Shown here piece after piece: positions 26,597-38,464 of a DNA stretch of 64,000 bases (position 1 is the stretch's first letter; each line of letters starts with the position of its first letter). Below the pieces are notes generated by a model that worked only from the letters and a program-made list of their open reading frames with translations, did not search any database and was not told the DNA's origin. Origin of the DNA: CAMPKL01 sp963805925 (GTDB lineage: Bacteria; Acidobacteriota; Terriglobia; Bryobacterales; UBA6623). Position numbers and translations under genes: made by a program. Location: positions 111,544-175,543 of the forward strand of contig CAWDWB010000001.1 in assembly GCA_963805925.1 (NCBI GenBank), written 5' to 3'.

Positions 26597-27358
26597 GTGC
26601 ATATCACCAGCCCATCCAATCCCTTGATCAAGGACATCCGCAAGGCGGTGCGCCGCGGCGAGGCGACCGAAGACGGCCTGGCCGTCGCCGAGTCCCCCCA
26701 TCTACTCGAAGAAGCCGTACGGTCCGGGATTCCGGTAGCAGCGACGCTATTGGCCGAGACTGCCGGCCCAGCGGTCGAAGCCTTGGCGCGGAGACTTGAC
26801 CCGACGTATCACACGATTCCCGACAAGTTGTTCCAAGAGCTGTCGTCCACCGAGAACAGCCAGGGACTGATTGCACTGGTGCGCGTACCGCGCTATGAGT
26901 GGAGCGAGCTGCTCGGTCCAGCGAAACGCGTGGTCATCCTCGACGGCATCCAAGATCCGGGCAACGCCGGGGCGATTGTGCGCTCCGCTGAGGCGTTTGG
27001 CGTGGACGGGGTGATCTTTGGCCGCGGCTCGGTCTCGCCGGTGAATCCGAAGACTCTGCGGGCTTCGGCCGGCTCCTTGTTTCGCATTCCAACGGTCCGG
27101 GGCGGTGGAGCGGAGCGCGTGATCGAATCGTTGCAGTCGGCGAAGCTGCCTCTGTTCGCGGCCACGGCGCACGACGGCAAGCCGCTGGGCGAGGTCGATC
27201 TCTCGAGATCGGCCGTTATCATCGGCTCCGAAGCGCACGGCATCAGCCCGGAGTACCTACTCGCCGCCCAAGCCGTGCATGTGCCTGTAAAAGGGGTCGA
27301 GTCCCTGAATGCGGCAGCAGCGGCAGCGGTGATTTTCTACGTCTCCGCGCAATCTTAG
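26597..27358 (+). CDS. SpoU/TrmH-family RNA 2'-O-methyltransferase
   Basis: This 253-residue protein starts at GTG 26597. The N-terminal substrate-binding region (HITSPSNPLIKDIRKAVRR) is followed by the trefoil-knot SPOUT domain with motif 1 LDGIQDPGNAGAIVRSAEAFG, motif 2 AVIIGSEAHGIS, and motif 3 VHVPVKGVESLNAAAAAAV. It methylates ribose in rRNA or tRNA using S-adenosylmethionine. The arrangement with an N-terminal L30e-like domain is that of RlmB/TsnR-type enzymes. The exact nucleotide cannot be assigned. Single gene. Confidence 0.9.
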   Translation: MHITSPSNPLIKDIRKAVRRGEATEDGLAVAESPHLLEEAVRSGIPVAATLLAETAGPAVEALARRLDPTYHTIPDKLFQELSSTENSQGLIALVRVPRYEWSELLGPAKRVVILDGIQDPGNAGAIVRSAEAFGVDGVIFGRGSVSPVNPKTLRASAGSLFRIPTVRGGGAERVIESLQSAKLPLFAATAHDGKPLGEVDLSRSAVIIGSEAHGISPEYLLAAQAVHVPVKGVESLNAAAAAAVIFYVSAQS

Positions 27359-27461
27359 CCAGTCGGCGGCAGGTGGCCTTTCCGACATCGGACCATAGGC
27401 ATTCCAAGATGGACCGCAGTAGACTGAATGACCTCAGTCGTCTTCATTTCGGAGGCCTTTC

Positions 27462-29222
27462 ATGTTCCGATTCCTCGTTGTTTCGCTATTTTTCGCCGTG
27501 TTCTGCAGCGCCCAAGAAGGCAGCCGCGTATTTATTTCCAGCTGCCTACAGTGTCACGACCCGAACAGCGGATCGCGAGCGCCCTCGCCCGCCGTGCTCG
27601 GCGAGATGTCGTGGCAGGCCATCGTGGCTGCCCTGGAGACAGGCGCCATGAAGACTCAGGGCGACGCCATCAGCCACGATGAGCGGGTCGCTGTCGCGCG
27701 GTACCTAGGCAAGGAAGGTCCGACCAAGCTGAGCGAGATGAGCGGCTTCTGCGCGGCGGACCGCAAGCCGGCGTCAGCCGAAGGCGCCTGGAATGGCTGG
27801 GGAGCGGACCTGGCGAACACCAGGTTCCAGCCGACTGCAGCCGGCGGCATGACTGCAAGGGACTTACCCAAGCTGAAGCTGAAGTGGGCGTTCGGATTCC
27901 CCAACACCAGGATGGCCTATGGCCAACCGACCGTTGTGGCCGGCAAGGTCTACAGCGGCAGCAACGACGGGACCATCTACGCGCTCGACGCTGAAACAGG
28001 CTGCATCTACTGGCGGCGTCAGGCGGGCGCCATGGTGCGCAGCGCCGTAGTCGTCGGTCCGGACGGCCGCGTCTACTTCGGGGACCTGGAGTCGAACTTC
28101 TACGCGCTGGACGGCGATACAGGGGAAATCATCTGGCAGAAGAAGCTGGACGACCAGGCCTATACCCGTATCACCGGGACAGCGAAGCTGCACAACGGGC
28201 GACTCTACGTGCCCATCGCTTCGCAGGAAGAAAACGCAGGGGCGAACCCGCAGTACTCCTGCTGCACGTTCCGGGGCAATCTGGTAGCCATCAACGCCAG
28301 CGACGGCTCGGAAGTCTGGCGAACATACACCACGCCGGAGCCGAAGCCGACCTGGAAGAACGACTCGGGAGTTCAATACTACGGGCCGTCAGGCGCGACG
28401 ATTTGGTCGTCGCCCACTCTGGACCTGAAGCGCAAGCTGGTCTACGTCTCGACTGGCAATGGCTACTCCGACCCGAATCTGGAAACCGCCGATGCGGTCA
28501 TCGCCATGGACATGGAGACCGGGAAGATTCGTTGGTCCAAGCAGACGGCCCCCGACATGTTCAATTGGAACTGCATGGGCCGCAACGCCGGCGGCGGCAA
28601 CTGTCCAGAGAACTTCGGACAGGACGTCGATCTCGGCGGCTCGCCCGTGCTCGCCGATGTCGGAGGCGGCCGCGAATTGCTCTTCGTCGGCCAAAAGACC
28701 GCGGAGGTGCACGCGATGGACCCCGACCAAGGGGGCAAGATTATCTGGTCGGCGAAATTCGGCAAGGGCGGACCCGGCGGCGGCGTTCAATGGGGCATTG
28801 CCGTCGGTAATGGGCTGGTCTTTGCCGGACTGGGAGAGGCCGATCGCGGCGAGCCGGCCAAGGGCGGCGGCATGTTCGCCTTCACGCCGCTGACGGGAGA
28901 CGTTGCGTGGACTACGCCGGCGCCCACGCCCACATGCCTGGCGCAAAGAGGCTGCTCAGCGGCGCAGAAGGCTCCGCCGTCAGCCATTCCGGGCGCCGTA
29001 TTCTCCGGCTCCATGGACGGCCACCTGAGGGCCTATGACGCCAAAACCGGTAAGATTTTGTGGGACTTCGACGCAGTGAAGGAGTTCGAGACTGTCAACG
29101 GCATTGCAGCGACAGGCGGATCATTCAACGCGACGGGACCGACAATCGCCAACGGCATGCTGTACGTGAACTCCGGATCGAGCCTGCCAGGCAACGCTCT
29201 TCTCGCCTTTGGATTGGAGTAG
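27462..29222 (+). CDS. Polyvinyl-alcohol-dehydrogenase-like quinoprotein with N-terminal cytochrome c
   Basis: This 586-residue protein has a signal peptide (MFRFLVVSLFFAVFCSA) and a short cytochrome-c domain with heme motif C28-L-Q-C31-H32. An eight-bladed PQQ propeller follows (WGADLANTRFQPT, VYSGSNDGTIYALDAETG, and repeated tryptophan-docking blades such as SGSMDGHLRAYDAKTGKILW). Cytochrome plus PQQ domain in one chain is the polyvinyl-alcohol dehydrogenase (cytochrome) layout. In Acidobacteria the natural substrate is unknown and is likely a secondary alcohol or plant-derived compound. Periplasmic, passing electrons to the heme. Terminated by a strong hairpin. Confidence 0.87.
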   Translation: MFRFLVVSLFFAVFCSAQEGSRVFISSCLQCHDPNSGSRAPSPAVLGEMSWQAIVAALETGAMKTQGDAISHDERVAVARYLGKEGPTKLSEMSGFCAADRKPASAEGAWNGWGADLANTRFQPTAAGGMTARDLPKLKLKWAFGFPNTRMAYGQPTVVAGKVYSGSNDGTIYALDAETGCIYWRRQAGAMVRSAVVVGPDGRVYFGDLESNFYALDGDTGEIIWQKKLDDQAYTRITGTAKLHNGRLYVPIASQEENAGANPQYSCCTFRGNLVAINASDGSEVWRTYTTPEPKPTWKNDSGVQYYGPSGATIWSSPTLDLKRKLVYVSTGNGYSDPNLETADAVIAMDMETGKIRWSKQTAPDMFNWNCMGRNAGGGNCPENFGQDVDLGGSPVLADVGGGRELLFVGQKTAEVHAMDPDQGGKIIWSAKFGKGGPGGGVQWGIAVGNGLVFAGLGEADRGEPAKGGGMFAFTPLTGDVAWTTPAPTPTCLAQRGCSAAQKAPPSAIPGAVFSGSMDGHLRAYDAKTGKILWDFDAVKEFETVNGIAATGGSFNATGPTIANGMLYVNSGSSLPGNALLAFGLE

Positions 29223-29240
29223 CCGGCCGAGGTGCAAATG

Positions 29241-29281
29241 AGAAGGCCCCGCCGACATTGATCGACGGGGCCTTCTGTTTC
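29241..29281 (+). terminator. Bidirectional-looking Rho-independent terminator
   Basis: An 11-bp perfect stem (AGAAGGCCCCG 29241-29251 / CGGGGCCTTCT 29266-29276) is followed by GTTTCGGTT on the plus strand. It lies between the quinoprotein and the convergent DUF1552 gene. Confidence 0.88.
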
Positions 29282-29295
29282 GGTTGCCTGCGCGA

Positions 29296-30653
29296 TTAGA
29301 TGTCGGCCAGCCGCGATCTCGAATCGGCGAAGCCGTCCAACTCCACGCCCATGCGGTCCATGATCGACAGGTGCAAGCTAGCAGCTCGCCGGTTGTCGTT
29401 GCCTCGCTCGAAATAGTCGAGGATGCGGCCCGTCTTGAGCGAGCCTCCGCCGCGTCCCGCCAGCAGGATGGGAAGCTGCTCAGCGCTGTGGCTGTCGCCG
29501 TCGAATAGACTCGAGCACAGCATCATCATGGAGTTGTCGAGCAGAGTCCCTTCGCCCTCCTCGATACCCTTCATGCGGTCCACCAGATAGGCGAACTGCT
29601 GGACGTGATACTGGTTGGTCTTGAGATACATCGCCTCCTTCACTGGGTCGTGGCCATTGTGAGTGAGGTCGAGATGCAGCGCGCCGCTCACGCCTTCGAG
29701 GAACTTGAAGTTCATCTGCGAAAGGTCGTTGTTCAGCATGCAGGTCGCGATGCGGGTCTTGTCCATCTGGAACGCGAGCACGATGATGTCCATCATCAAG
29801 CGCATGTGATCGGGGACGTTCTGCGGCAGATCGTCCGCCGGACGCTCCATGTTCGGCTCCGTGAGCGAGGGCCTCCAGCCTTCCAGCCGTTGGTCCTTCG
29901 AGGCCTGATCGATTCGCTTTTCAACATCGCGAATCGAGTCAAAGTATTCGCTCAGCTTGCGCTGGTCGCTGCTGCTGACCTTCCCTTGCAAACCGTGAGC
30001 CTGGTCCAGGACGGAATCGAGAATAGTGTGATCCAGTTCGCGGCCGCGTCCGTCGCCGAACAGGCGATCGAAAGCGCGGGACGGGTAGATTTCCTTCGTC
30101 GCAGGCTTCGTGTCGGTCGCCCAAGACACAGCCGACGCATAGATCATCGACAGGCCGTCTTCGAGCCTCAGTTCGTTCGGCTCGACGCCCAACACGAGGC
30201 TAGGCACCGCAGTCTTGCTGCCGATACGCTCGGCCATGAGCTGATCCATGGTCTTGCCGCAACGGATCACGCTGGGATCCATGCTGACCGGCGCGCCGGA
30301 AAGCACGTTCGGCGAGCGACCCAGATGCGGGCTCTTGGCCACGAAGGCGTCTTCGTTATAAAGGCCGCGGATGAAATTCATTTCATTCCGGTGCGGCATC
30401 ATCGGACTCAGACCTGGCCCGATCTGCATCTCGCCGTCTTGGTCCTTGGCCCACCAGTGCGCCGGCTCGACGCCGTTCGAGAACCAGATGCAGCCAAAGC
30501 GCACGGGCGGCTTGTTGGCCGCATCGCTGGCGCCTTCAGCCGCGTACATCGGCAACGATTCCAGCCAGGGCAGGGTGATCGCGACGCCCGCAGCGCCTTG
30601 CAAGAAGCGCCGGCGCGACTTCAGTTGGTTATTGTGAACCTCTTCCATGGACT

Positions 30654-30657
<4 letters not shown>
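29296..30657 (-). CDS. DUF1552 domain protein, Tat-exported
   Basis: This 453-residue protein has a twin-arginine signal (LKSRRRFLQGAAGVAITLPW) and then the DUF1552 domain: PVRFGCIWFSNGVEPAHWW, MPHRNEMNFIRGLYNED, the SPHLGRSPNVLSGAPV segment, LVLGVEPNELRLEDGLS, and the terminal LPILLAGRGGGSLKTGRILDY. DUF1552 proteins nearly always pair with DUF1592-type multi-domain cytochromes, as here: its ATG overlaps the partner's stop by 4 bp. The fold resembles alkaline-phosphatase/sulfatase relatives and no enzymatic role is established. Periplasmic. Confidence 0.92.
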
Positions 30658-34034
<3,377 letters not shown>

Positions 34035-34234
34035 AGGGCGAGACAGACCCTGTCTATTTTAAGGGCTACCCGAACCAGCGTCCAGGTTCGTTATCGCAAA
34101 CAGTGAGCAAAACCTTGCTTTTTGTCCACACGCCCACCCGCACATCGAGACGAACGGAGCGCACGGTTCGTTACCCGCTGTACAAACGAGCCCACCAAGG
34201 CCTGCAGCGGCGCAATCGCGCGCTGCAATAATGA
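34035..34234. other. Intergenic region, divergent promoters
   Basis: About 200 bp between the DUF1592 gene and gpmI. It holds a small inverted repeat (GACAG accc TGTC near 34041) but no convincing promoter hexamers, and I see no gene in it. Confidence 0.4.
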
Positions 34235-35782
34235 ATGCTTATGGCCCGACCAAGACCCGTAGTGCTCACCATCATGGACGGCTGGGGATACAATCCCGAC
34301 CCAAAGAACAACGCCGTCGCCATGGCCAACAAGCCCAACTTCGATCGCCTCTGGCAGAAGTATCCGCATACCCTCATCCGCACCGACGGGCCTTTCGTCG
34401 GCCTGCCTGAGGGCCAAATGGGCAACAGCGAGGTCGGCCATCTCAATATTGGCTCCGGACGCATCATTAAGATGGAGATCACCCGCATCGACGAGTTGAT
34501 CGCCAGCGGACACGTCGCCGACAACCCGGCCCTGCACGGCGCCATGGAACACGGCGCCAAGACTCGCTTGCATATCCTCGGTTTATGCAGCGACGGCGGC
34601 GTCCACTCGCAACTCAGCCATATCATCGGGCTGGTCGAGTTGGCGAAGAAGCAGGGAGTTCGCGAAGTCTACTTGCACTGCTTTACCGACGGTCGCGACA
34701 CCCCGCCCGAAAGCGGGGTCGACTTCATCGCCGAGCTGCAGCACAAGCTCGACCAGATCGGCCTCGGCGAGATTGCCACCATCTCGGGCCGCTACTTCGC
34801 CATGGACCGCGACAAACGCTGGGATCGCATCGAGAAAGCCTTTGACGCCATGGTGCTCGGTCAAGGCGTCAAGCAGACCGATCCGGTCGAAGCGATGAAG
34901 CGCTCTTACGAACGCGGCGTCACCGACGAGTTCGTCGAACCGGTCGTCATCACGGACGACAACGGCGCCCCCGTCGCCCAGATCCGCGACGGGGACGCCG
35001 TCCTGTTCGCGAACTTCCGTGCTGACCGCGCCCGCGAAATCACCCTGGCGCTGACCTCGGACACGCTCGAACAGCCCCCGCGCAGCAAGGCGCCCAAGAA
35101 TCTGCACTACACGACGATGACCGAGTACGACGAGAAGTACACGTTCCCCGTCGTGATCGAGAAGCATTTCCCCGCGCACGTTCTCGGCGCGGTTTGCGAA
35201 GCCAACGGGTTGACGAATCTGCGCACGGCCGAGACCGAGAAGTATCCGCACGTGACCTACTTCTTCAACGGCGGGCGGGAGAAGCCATTCAAGGGCGAAG
35301 AGCGTGAGGTCGTCGCCTCGCGCAAAGACGTCGCGACCTACGATCTGGCGCCTGAAATGAGCGCCGCCGGAGTTTGCGACGTGGTCGTGCGCGGCATCGA
35401 AAGCAAATCCTTCGACGTCATCATCGTCAACTTCGCCAACGGCGACATGGTCGGACACACCGGCGTCATCCCCGCCGCCGTCAAAGCCATCGAGACCGTC
35501 GACGCCTGCCTGGGACGAATCGAAGCCGCGCTCAAACCCTTCGACGCCGCCTGGATCATCACCGCCGATCACGGCAACGCCGATCTGTTAGTGGACCCCG
35601 TCACTGGCCTGCCGCACACCTATCACACGCTCTTCCCGGTGCCGTTGATTTTGGCGAGCAATTACACCGGGCCATTGCACGAAGGCGGATCGTTGCGCGA
35701 TATCTCGCCGACCATCCTCGGCCTGATGGGCGTCCAGCAACCCAAGGAGATGACCGGCCGCGACTTGCGCGCGGGCAACTAG
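34235..35782 (+). CDS. gpmI: 2,3-bisphosphoglycerate-independent phosphoglycerate mutase
   Basis: This 515-residue Mn-dependent enzyme interconverts 3- and 2-phosphoglycerate in glycolysis and gluconeogenesis. It opens RPVVLTIMDGWGYNPDPKNN with the first metal Asp. The phospho-Ser nucleophile lies in EGQMGNSEVGHLNIGSGR. The substrate-binding DGRDTPPESG block, RYFAMDRDKRWDR, and late metal ligands in NFANGDMVGHTG and ITADHGNADL are all present. Full family length. ATG 34235 and ATG 34241 are both possible starts. Cytoplasmic, single gene. Confidence 0.97.
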   Translation: MLMARPRPVVLTIMDGWGYNPDPKNNAVAMANKPNFDRLWQKYPHTLIRTDGPFVGLPEGQMGNSEVGHLNIGSGRIIKMEITRIDELIASGHVADNPALHGAMEHGAKTRLHILGLCSDGGVHSQLSHIIGLVELAKKQGVREVYLHCFTDGRDTPPESGVDFIAELQHKLDQIGLGEIATISGRYFAMDRDKRWDRIEKAFDAMVLGQGVKQTDPVEAMKRSYERGVTDEFVEPVVITDDNGAPVAQIRDGDAVLFANFRADRAREITLALTSDTLEQPPRSKAPKNLHYTTMTEYDEKYTFPVVIEKHFPAHVLGAVCEANGLTNLRTAETEKYPHVTYFFNGGREKPFKGEEREVVASRKDVATYDLAPEMSAAGVCDVVVRGIESKSFDVIIVNFANGDMVGHTGVIPAAVKAIETVDACLGRIEAALKPFDAAWIITADHGNADLLVDPVTGLPHTYHTLFPVPLILASNYTGPLHEGGSLRDISPTILGLMGVQQPKEMTGRDLRAGN

Positions 35783-36431
35783 GACGCCACGCCGCGAACA
35801 TCGCCTGTTTTCCGCATCGCCACAGCCAACCCGAATCACCACAAGCAGCCCTAGCCCCAGCGCAGCGACATAAAGTTAGCCCGGTACGTAAGTGCCGGGT
35901 TCCCGAACGCAAACGCACCCCACTCGGCAACTCCTCACAACCCCCGCGTCCGCCAGGACGCCATCGCAAACAACTCCGGCCCGTGCGACTGTCCAAGCCC
36001 CACAGGGGCGAAGGAATCAATAGCCCACGGCGTGAGCCAGGGGAACCCCCGCGCCAACCCGCAGCCACACTCGAAACATCATCAAAAGCAGAACAAGGGA
36101 TTGCAAGCGCACCACCCGAGCCACAAACGCGAAAGTCTCCCGTAGCGAGGCCGAGCGAGACGCCCAGTGACCTGCGCCCCCATGAGTTTCCTGCTTGTCA
36201 CCTTGGGCCGAAGACGGGCCATTCTGATTCTGCCAATACCTCCCGCTCGGGTTGGTTCCGCGAAATTCCAATACCGGAATGTGTGGTCCGCCGCCGCTGG
36301 CAGCCCCTTCATGAGCGCTGGAAAGGTACAATTCCCCTGTCTTGATCATCGGCTCGATGATCGGCTGCTGCCTCACTGTCGTTCACGGGGACCGCTGATC
36401 CTCCCGGGTCATACACACGGAGAAGAAGAGA
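35783..36431. other. Long intergenic region with palindromes and a repeat copy
   Basis: No credible gene is seen in these ~650 bp; long frames crossing it are out of phase with any family. It contains a hairpin CCCGGTAC-GTAA-GTGCCGGG (about 35880-35899). It also contains a segment around 35997-36048 (GCCCCACAGGGGCGAAGG ... GCCCACGGCGTGAGCCAGGGG) that resembles REP-type palindromes seen in many large soil genomes. The last ~190 bp (36241 onward) is copy A of the dispersed repeat described separately. Confidence 0.5.
36241..36380 (+). repeat. Dispersed intergenic repeat, copy A, with kinase-start relic
   Basis: The core GGGTTGGTTCCGCGAAATTC followed by CAATACCGGAATG is shared with copy C (47975-48000) and, after removing the insertion element, with copy D (54248-55510). 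Downstream is a conserved TACAAT (36327-36332). ATCGGCTCGATGATCGGCTG then aligns with the GSTISHYRI-coding start of a Ser/Thr kinase in copy C. No kinase frame survives. The cytochrome/PQQ gene begins 50 bp later. Confidence 0.6.
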
Positions 36432-38159
36432 ATGACAAGCTCGAAGAATACTTCCGACTACGCAGATCGTCTGCCAAGGCGGTTGACCTCACCGTTGGCA
36501 GTGCGCTTGGCAGGCATCACTCTCGCCGTGGCTTTGGCTCTGAACGCGCAGGCGCCTCACTCGGTATGGGACGGCGTCTATACACAAGAGCAGGCCAACC
36601 GAGGCAAAGCGGTATACGACAAGTCCTGTGCCGCGTGCCATGGCGCTTCGCTGCAGGGCGGCAACGAAACGCCCCCGCTGGCCGGCAGCAGTTTCTTGGC
36701 AAACTGGAACAGTCGGTCGGCCGGAGAACTCTTCGAGACCATGAGCGCCACCATGCCGGCGGGCCGGCCAGGAACGCTGAGCCGGCAACAGAATGCCGAC
36801 CTGCTCGCCTACATCTTCGCCGCCAATAAGCTCCCAGACGGCCCTCGGGAACTCAGCACACAAGGTGAAGCCCTGCAAGGGATTCAGTTGGAAGCTCATG
36901 CTGGTTCCGGCGCGGAACGCCCGGCGATGCGCGCGGGCGACTTCGTCGTCGGTTCGGCATCGACCCTAGTGGAGGGTCAGCCGATCGAGACGCGCCCGCC
37001 GGAAAAGCGGGACAACAAGCCTGAATTTCCGCAGCAGACCCGCGCGCCGTATCACCAGACCGCCCCGTACAAGATTACGACGCTGGTCGACAACCTGCCG
37101 GTGCCGTGGAGTCTCGCGTTCTTGCCGGACGGCAAAATCATTTTCACCGAGAGACTGCCGGGCAGTATCCACATTCTCGACAAGAACGGCGCCGTTTCGG
37201 GCCCGGTTGCCGGCGTGAATGAATTGTCGGCCCCCAAAGCTACGATGATCGGCGTTCTCGACGTCATGCCCGACCCCGACTACGCCGCCAACCATCGAAT
37301 CTTCTTCACCTTTTACGATGTCGTGGACGGCACAAACACCAATACCTACGTCGTGCGGGCTCGTTTGGATGAAGCTGCAAATGCACTGCGCGACGCGAAG
37401 GTCATCTTTCGCGCCAAGCCCGACATCCCGTCTAAAAGGCTCGGCGGCAAGACGGGCGGCCGCATTGCGATCGCGCCGGACGGCACGTTGTTCCTCCCTA
37501 TTGGCGACCGGTCGGATTCTCCACCCTGGGATGTCGCGCAGCACCTGGACAACCATCTAGGCAAGATCATTCATATCACCGCGGACGGCGAACCGGCGCC
37601 CGACAATCCATTCCTGGGAAAGCCCGGCGTTCTGCCCGAGATCTGGGCCTATGGTCTGCGCAGCCAGGAAGGCCTGGCCTTCGACCCGAGTACCGGCCAT
37701 CTATGGGAGAACGAGCACGGCCCCCGGGGCGGAGACGAGTTAAACATCATCGAGAAAGGCAAGAACTACGGATGGCCGATCGTCACGCATGGCATCGACT
37801 ATCCGGGCGACACGATCGGCGCAGGCATCACGCACATGGACGGCATGGTCGATCCGGTGTACTACTGGGATCCCGTGATCGCTCCCTCGGGCCTTGCCTT
37901 CTATCGAGGCACACTGTTTCCAGAGTGGCAGGGCAGCGTCTTTGTCGGCGGTCTGCGCGGCCAGGTCCTTAGCCGTCTCAAGATCGTGAACGACAAAGTC
38001 GTCGAGGAAGAGCCTCTGCTGACGGAGTTGCATACGCGCATCCGGGACGTCCGCGTGGGTCCTGACGGAGCCGTTTACGTCCTGACCGACAGCGGCACCC
38101 CGACTACGTCGCCCGATTCGCCGTTGGGAAGCAAGCTGCTAAAGCTGACGCCTCAATAG
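36432..38159 (+). CDS. PQQ-dependent sugar (aldose) dehydrogenase with N-terminal cytochrome c
   Basis: This 575-residue exported protein has a signal region ending at ALNAQA (residue ~41). A cytochrome-c domain carries C66-A-A-C69-H70 and the Met loop SATMPAGRPG. From ~residue 210 there is a soluble glucose/sorbosone-dehydrogenase propeller: LPVPWSLAFLPDGKIIFTER, a catalytic-His-region variant, YGLRSQEGLAFDPSTGHLWENEHGPRGGDELN, GKNYGWP, and APSGLAFYRGTLFPEWQGSVFVGGL. It is expected to oxidise aldoses in the periplasm and pass electrons to its own heme. The start at ATG 36432 is kept because the signal region follows directly. Confidence 0.9.
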   Translation: MTSSKNTSDYADRLPRRLTSPLAVRLAGITLAVALALNAQAPHSVWDGVYTQEQANRGKAVYDKSCAACHGASLQGGNETPPLAGSSFLANWNSRSAGELFETMSATMPAGRPGTLSRQQNADLLAYIFAANKLPDGPRELSTQGEALQGIQLEAHAGSGAERPAMRAGDFVVGSASTLVEGQPIETRPPEKRDNKPEFPQQTRAPYHQTAPYKITTLVDNLPVPWSLAFLPDGKIIFTERLPGSIHILDKNGAVSGPVAGVNELSAPKATMIGVLDVMPDPDYAANHRIFFTFYDVVDGTNTNTYVVRARLDEAANALRDAKVIFRAKPDIPSKRLGGKTGGRIAIAPDGTLFLPIGDRSDSPPWDVAQHLDNHLGKIIHITADGEPAPDNPFLGKPGVLPEIWAYGLRSQEGLAFDPSTGHLWENEHGPRGGDELNIIEKGKNYGWPIVTHGIDYPGDTIGAGITHMDGMVDPVYYWDPVIAPSGLAFYRGTLFPEWQGSVFVGGLRGQVLSRLKIVNDKVVEEEPLLTELHTRIRDVRVGPDGAVYVLTDSGTPTTSPDSPLGSKLLKLTPQ

Positions 38160-38464
38160 TCGACGGGCGTCGATCCGGCTGCCGTCTCCCCCGAACCTCG
38201 GAACGGGTCATTCCTACAAATTCTGCCGCGTGTAGGCAAGAACCCCGGAAAACGGGCTAACTGGACGCCCTGAAGCACCCAGATCGGATCATTTCCTGGA
38301 AATTCCAATACAGGAACTCAGAGCCCCTACCAGAGGCCTTCCCCGTTAGCGCTGAATGTTCCAAGGCCGCGCTCGAACGAATTTGCCTTGAGGTCGGCTA
38401 CGAAGGCGGCATCGAAGGTCAGCGGACGGAAGCAGGCCAAGAGGCATTTCGGATGGGGCCGTCG
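38160..38464. repeat. Intergenic region with dispersed repeat, copy B
   Basis: No gene is seen in these ~305 bp. TTCCTACAAATTCTGCCG (38211-38228) is identical to 54248-54265, where the last five bases are the first bases of the IS30 left end. GGAAATTCCAATACAGGAAC (38297-38316) matches the repeat core of copy A. No kinase coding remnant or TACAAT box is recognisable here, so this is the most decayed copy. Confidence 0.5.

Noticed and set aside
34583..35572. 329-residue minus-strand frame inside gpmI
   Set aside because: Acidic shadow of the phosphoglycerate mutase, whose active-site motifs are all on the plus strand.
35374..36345. 323-residue plus-strand frame running from gpmI into the intergenic region
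   Set aside because: Begins inside gpmI in another frame, Arg/Pro-rich and low complexity; palindromic intergenic DNA explains it better.
36167..36829. 220-residue plus-strand frame entering the PQQ aldose dehydrogenase
   Set aside because: Overlaps the signal peptide and cytochrome domain of a well-supported gene; its first part is repeat copy A.
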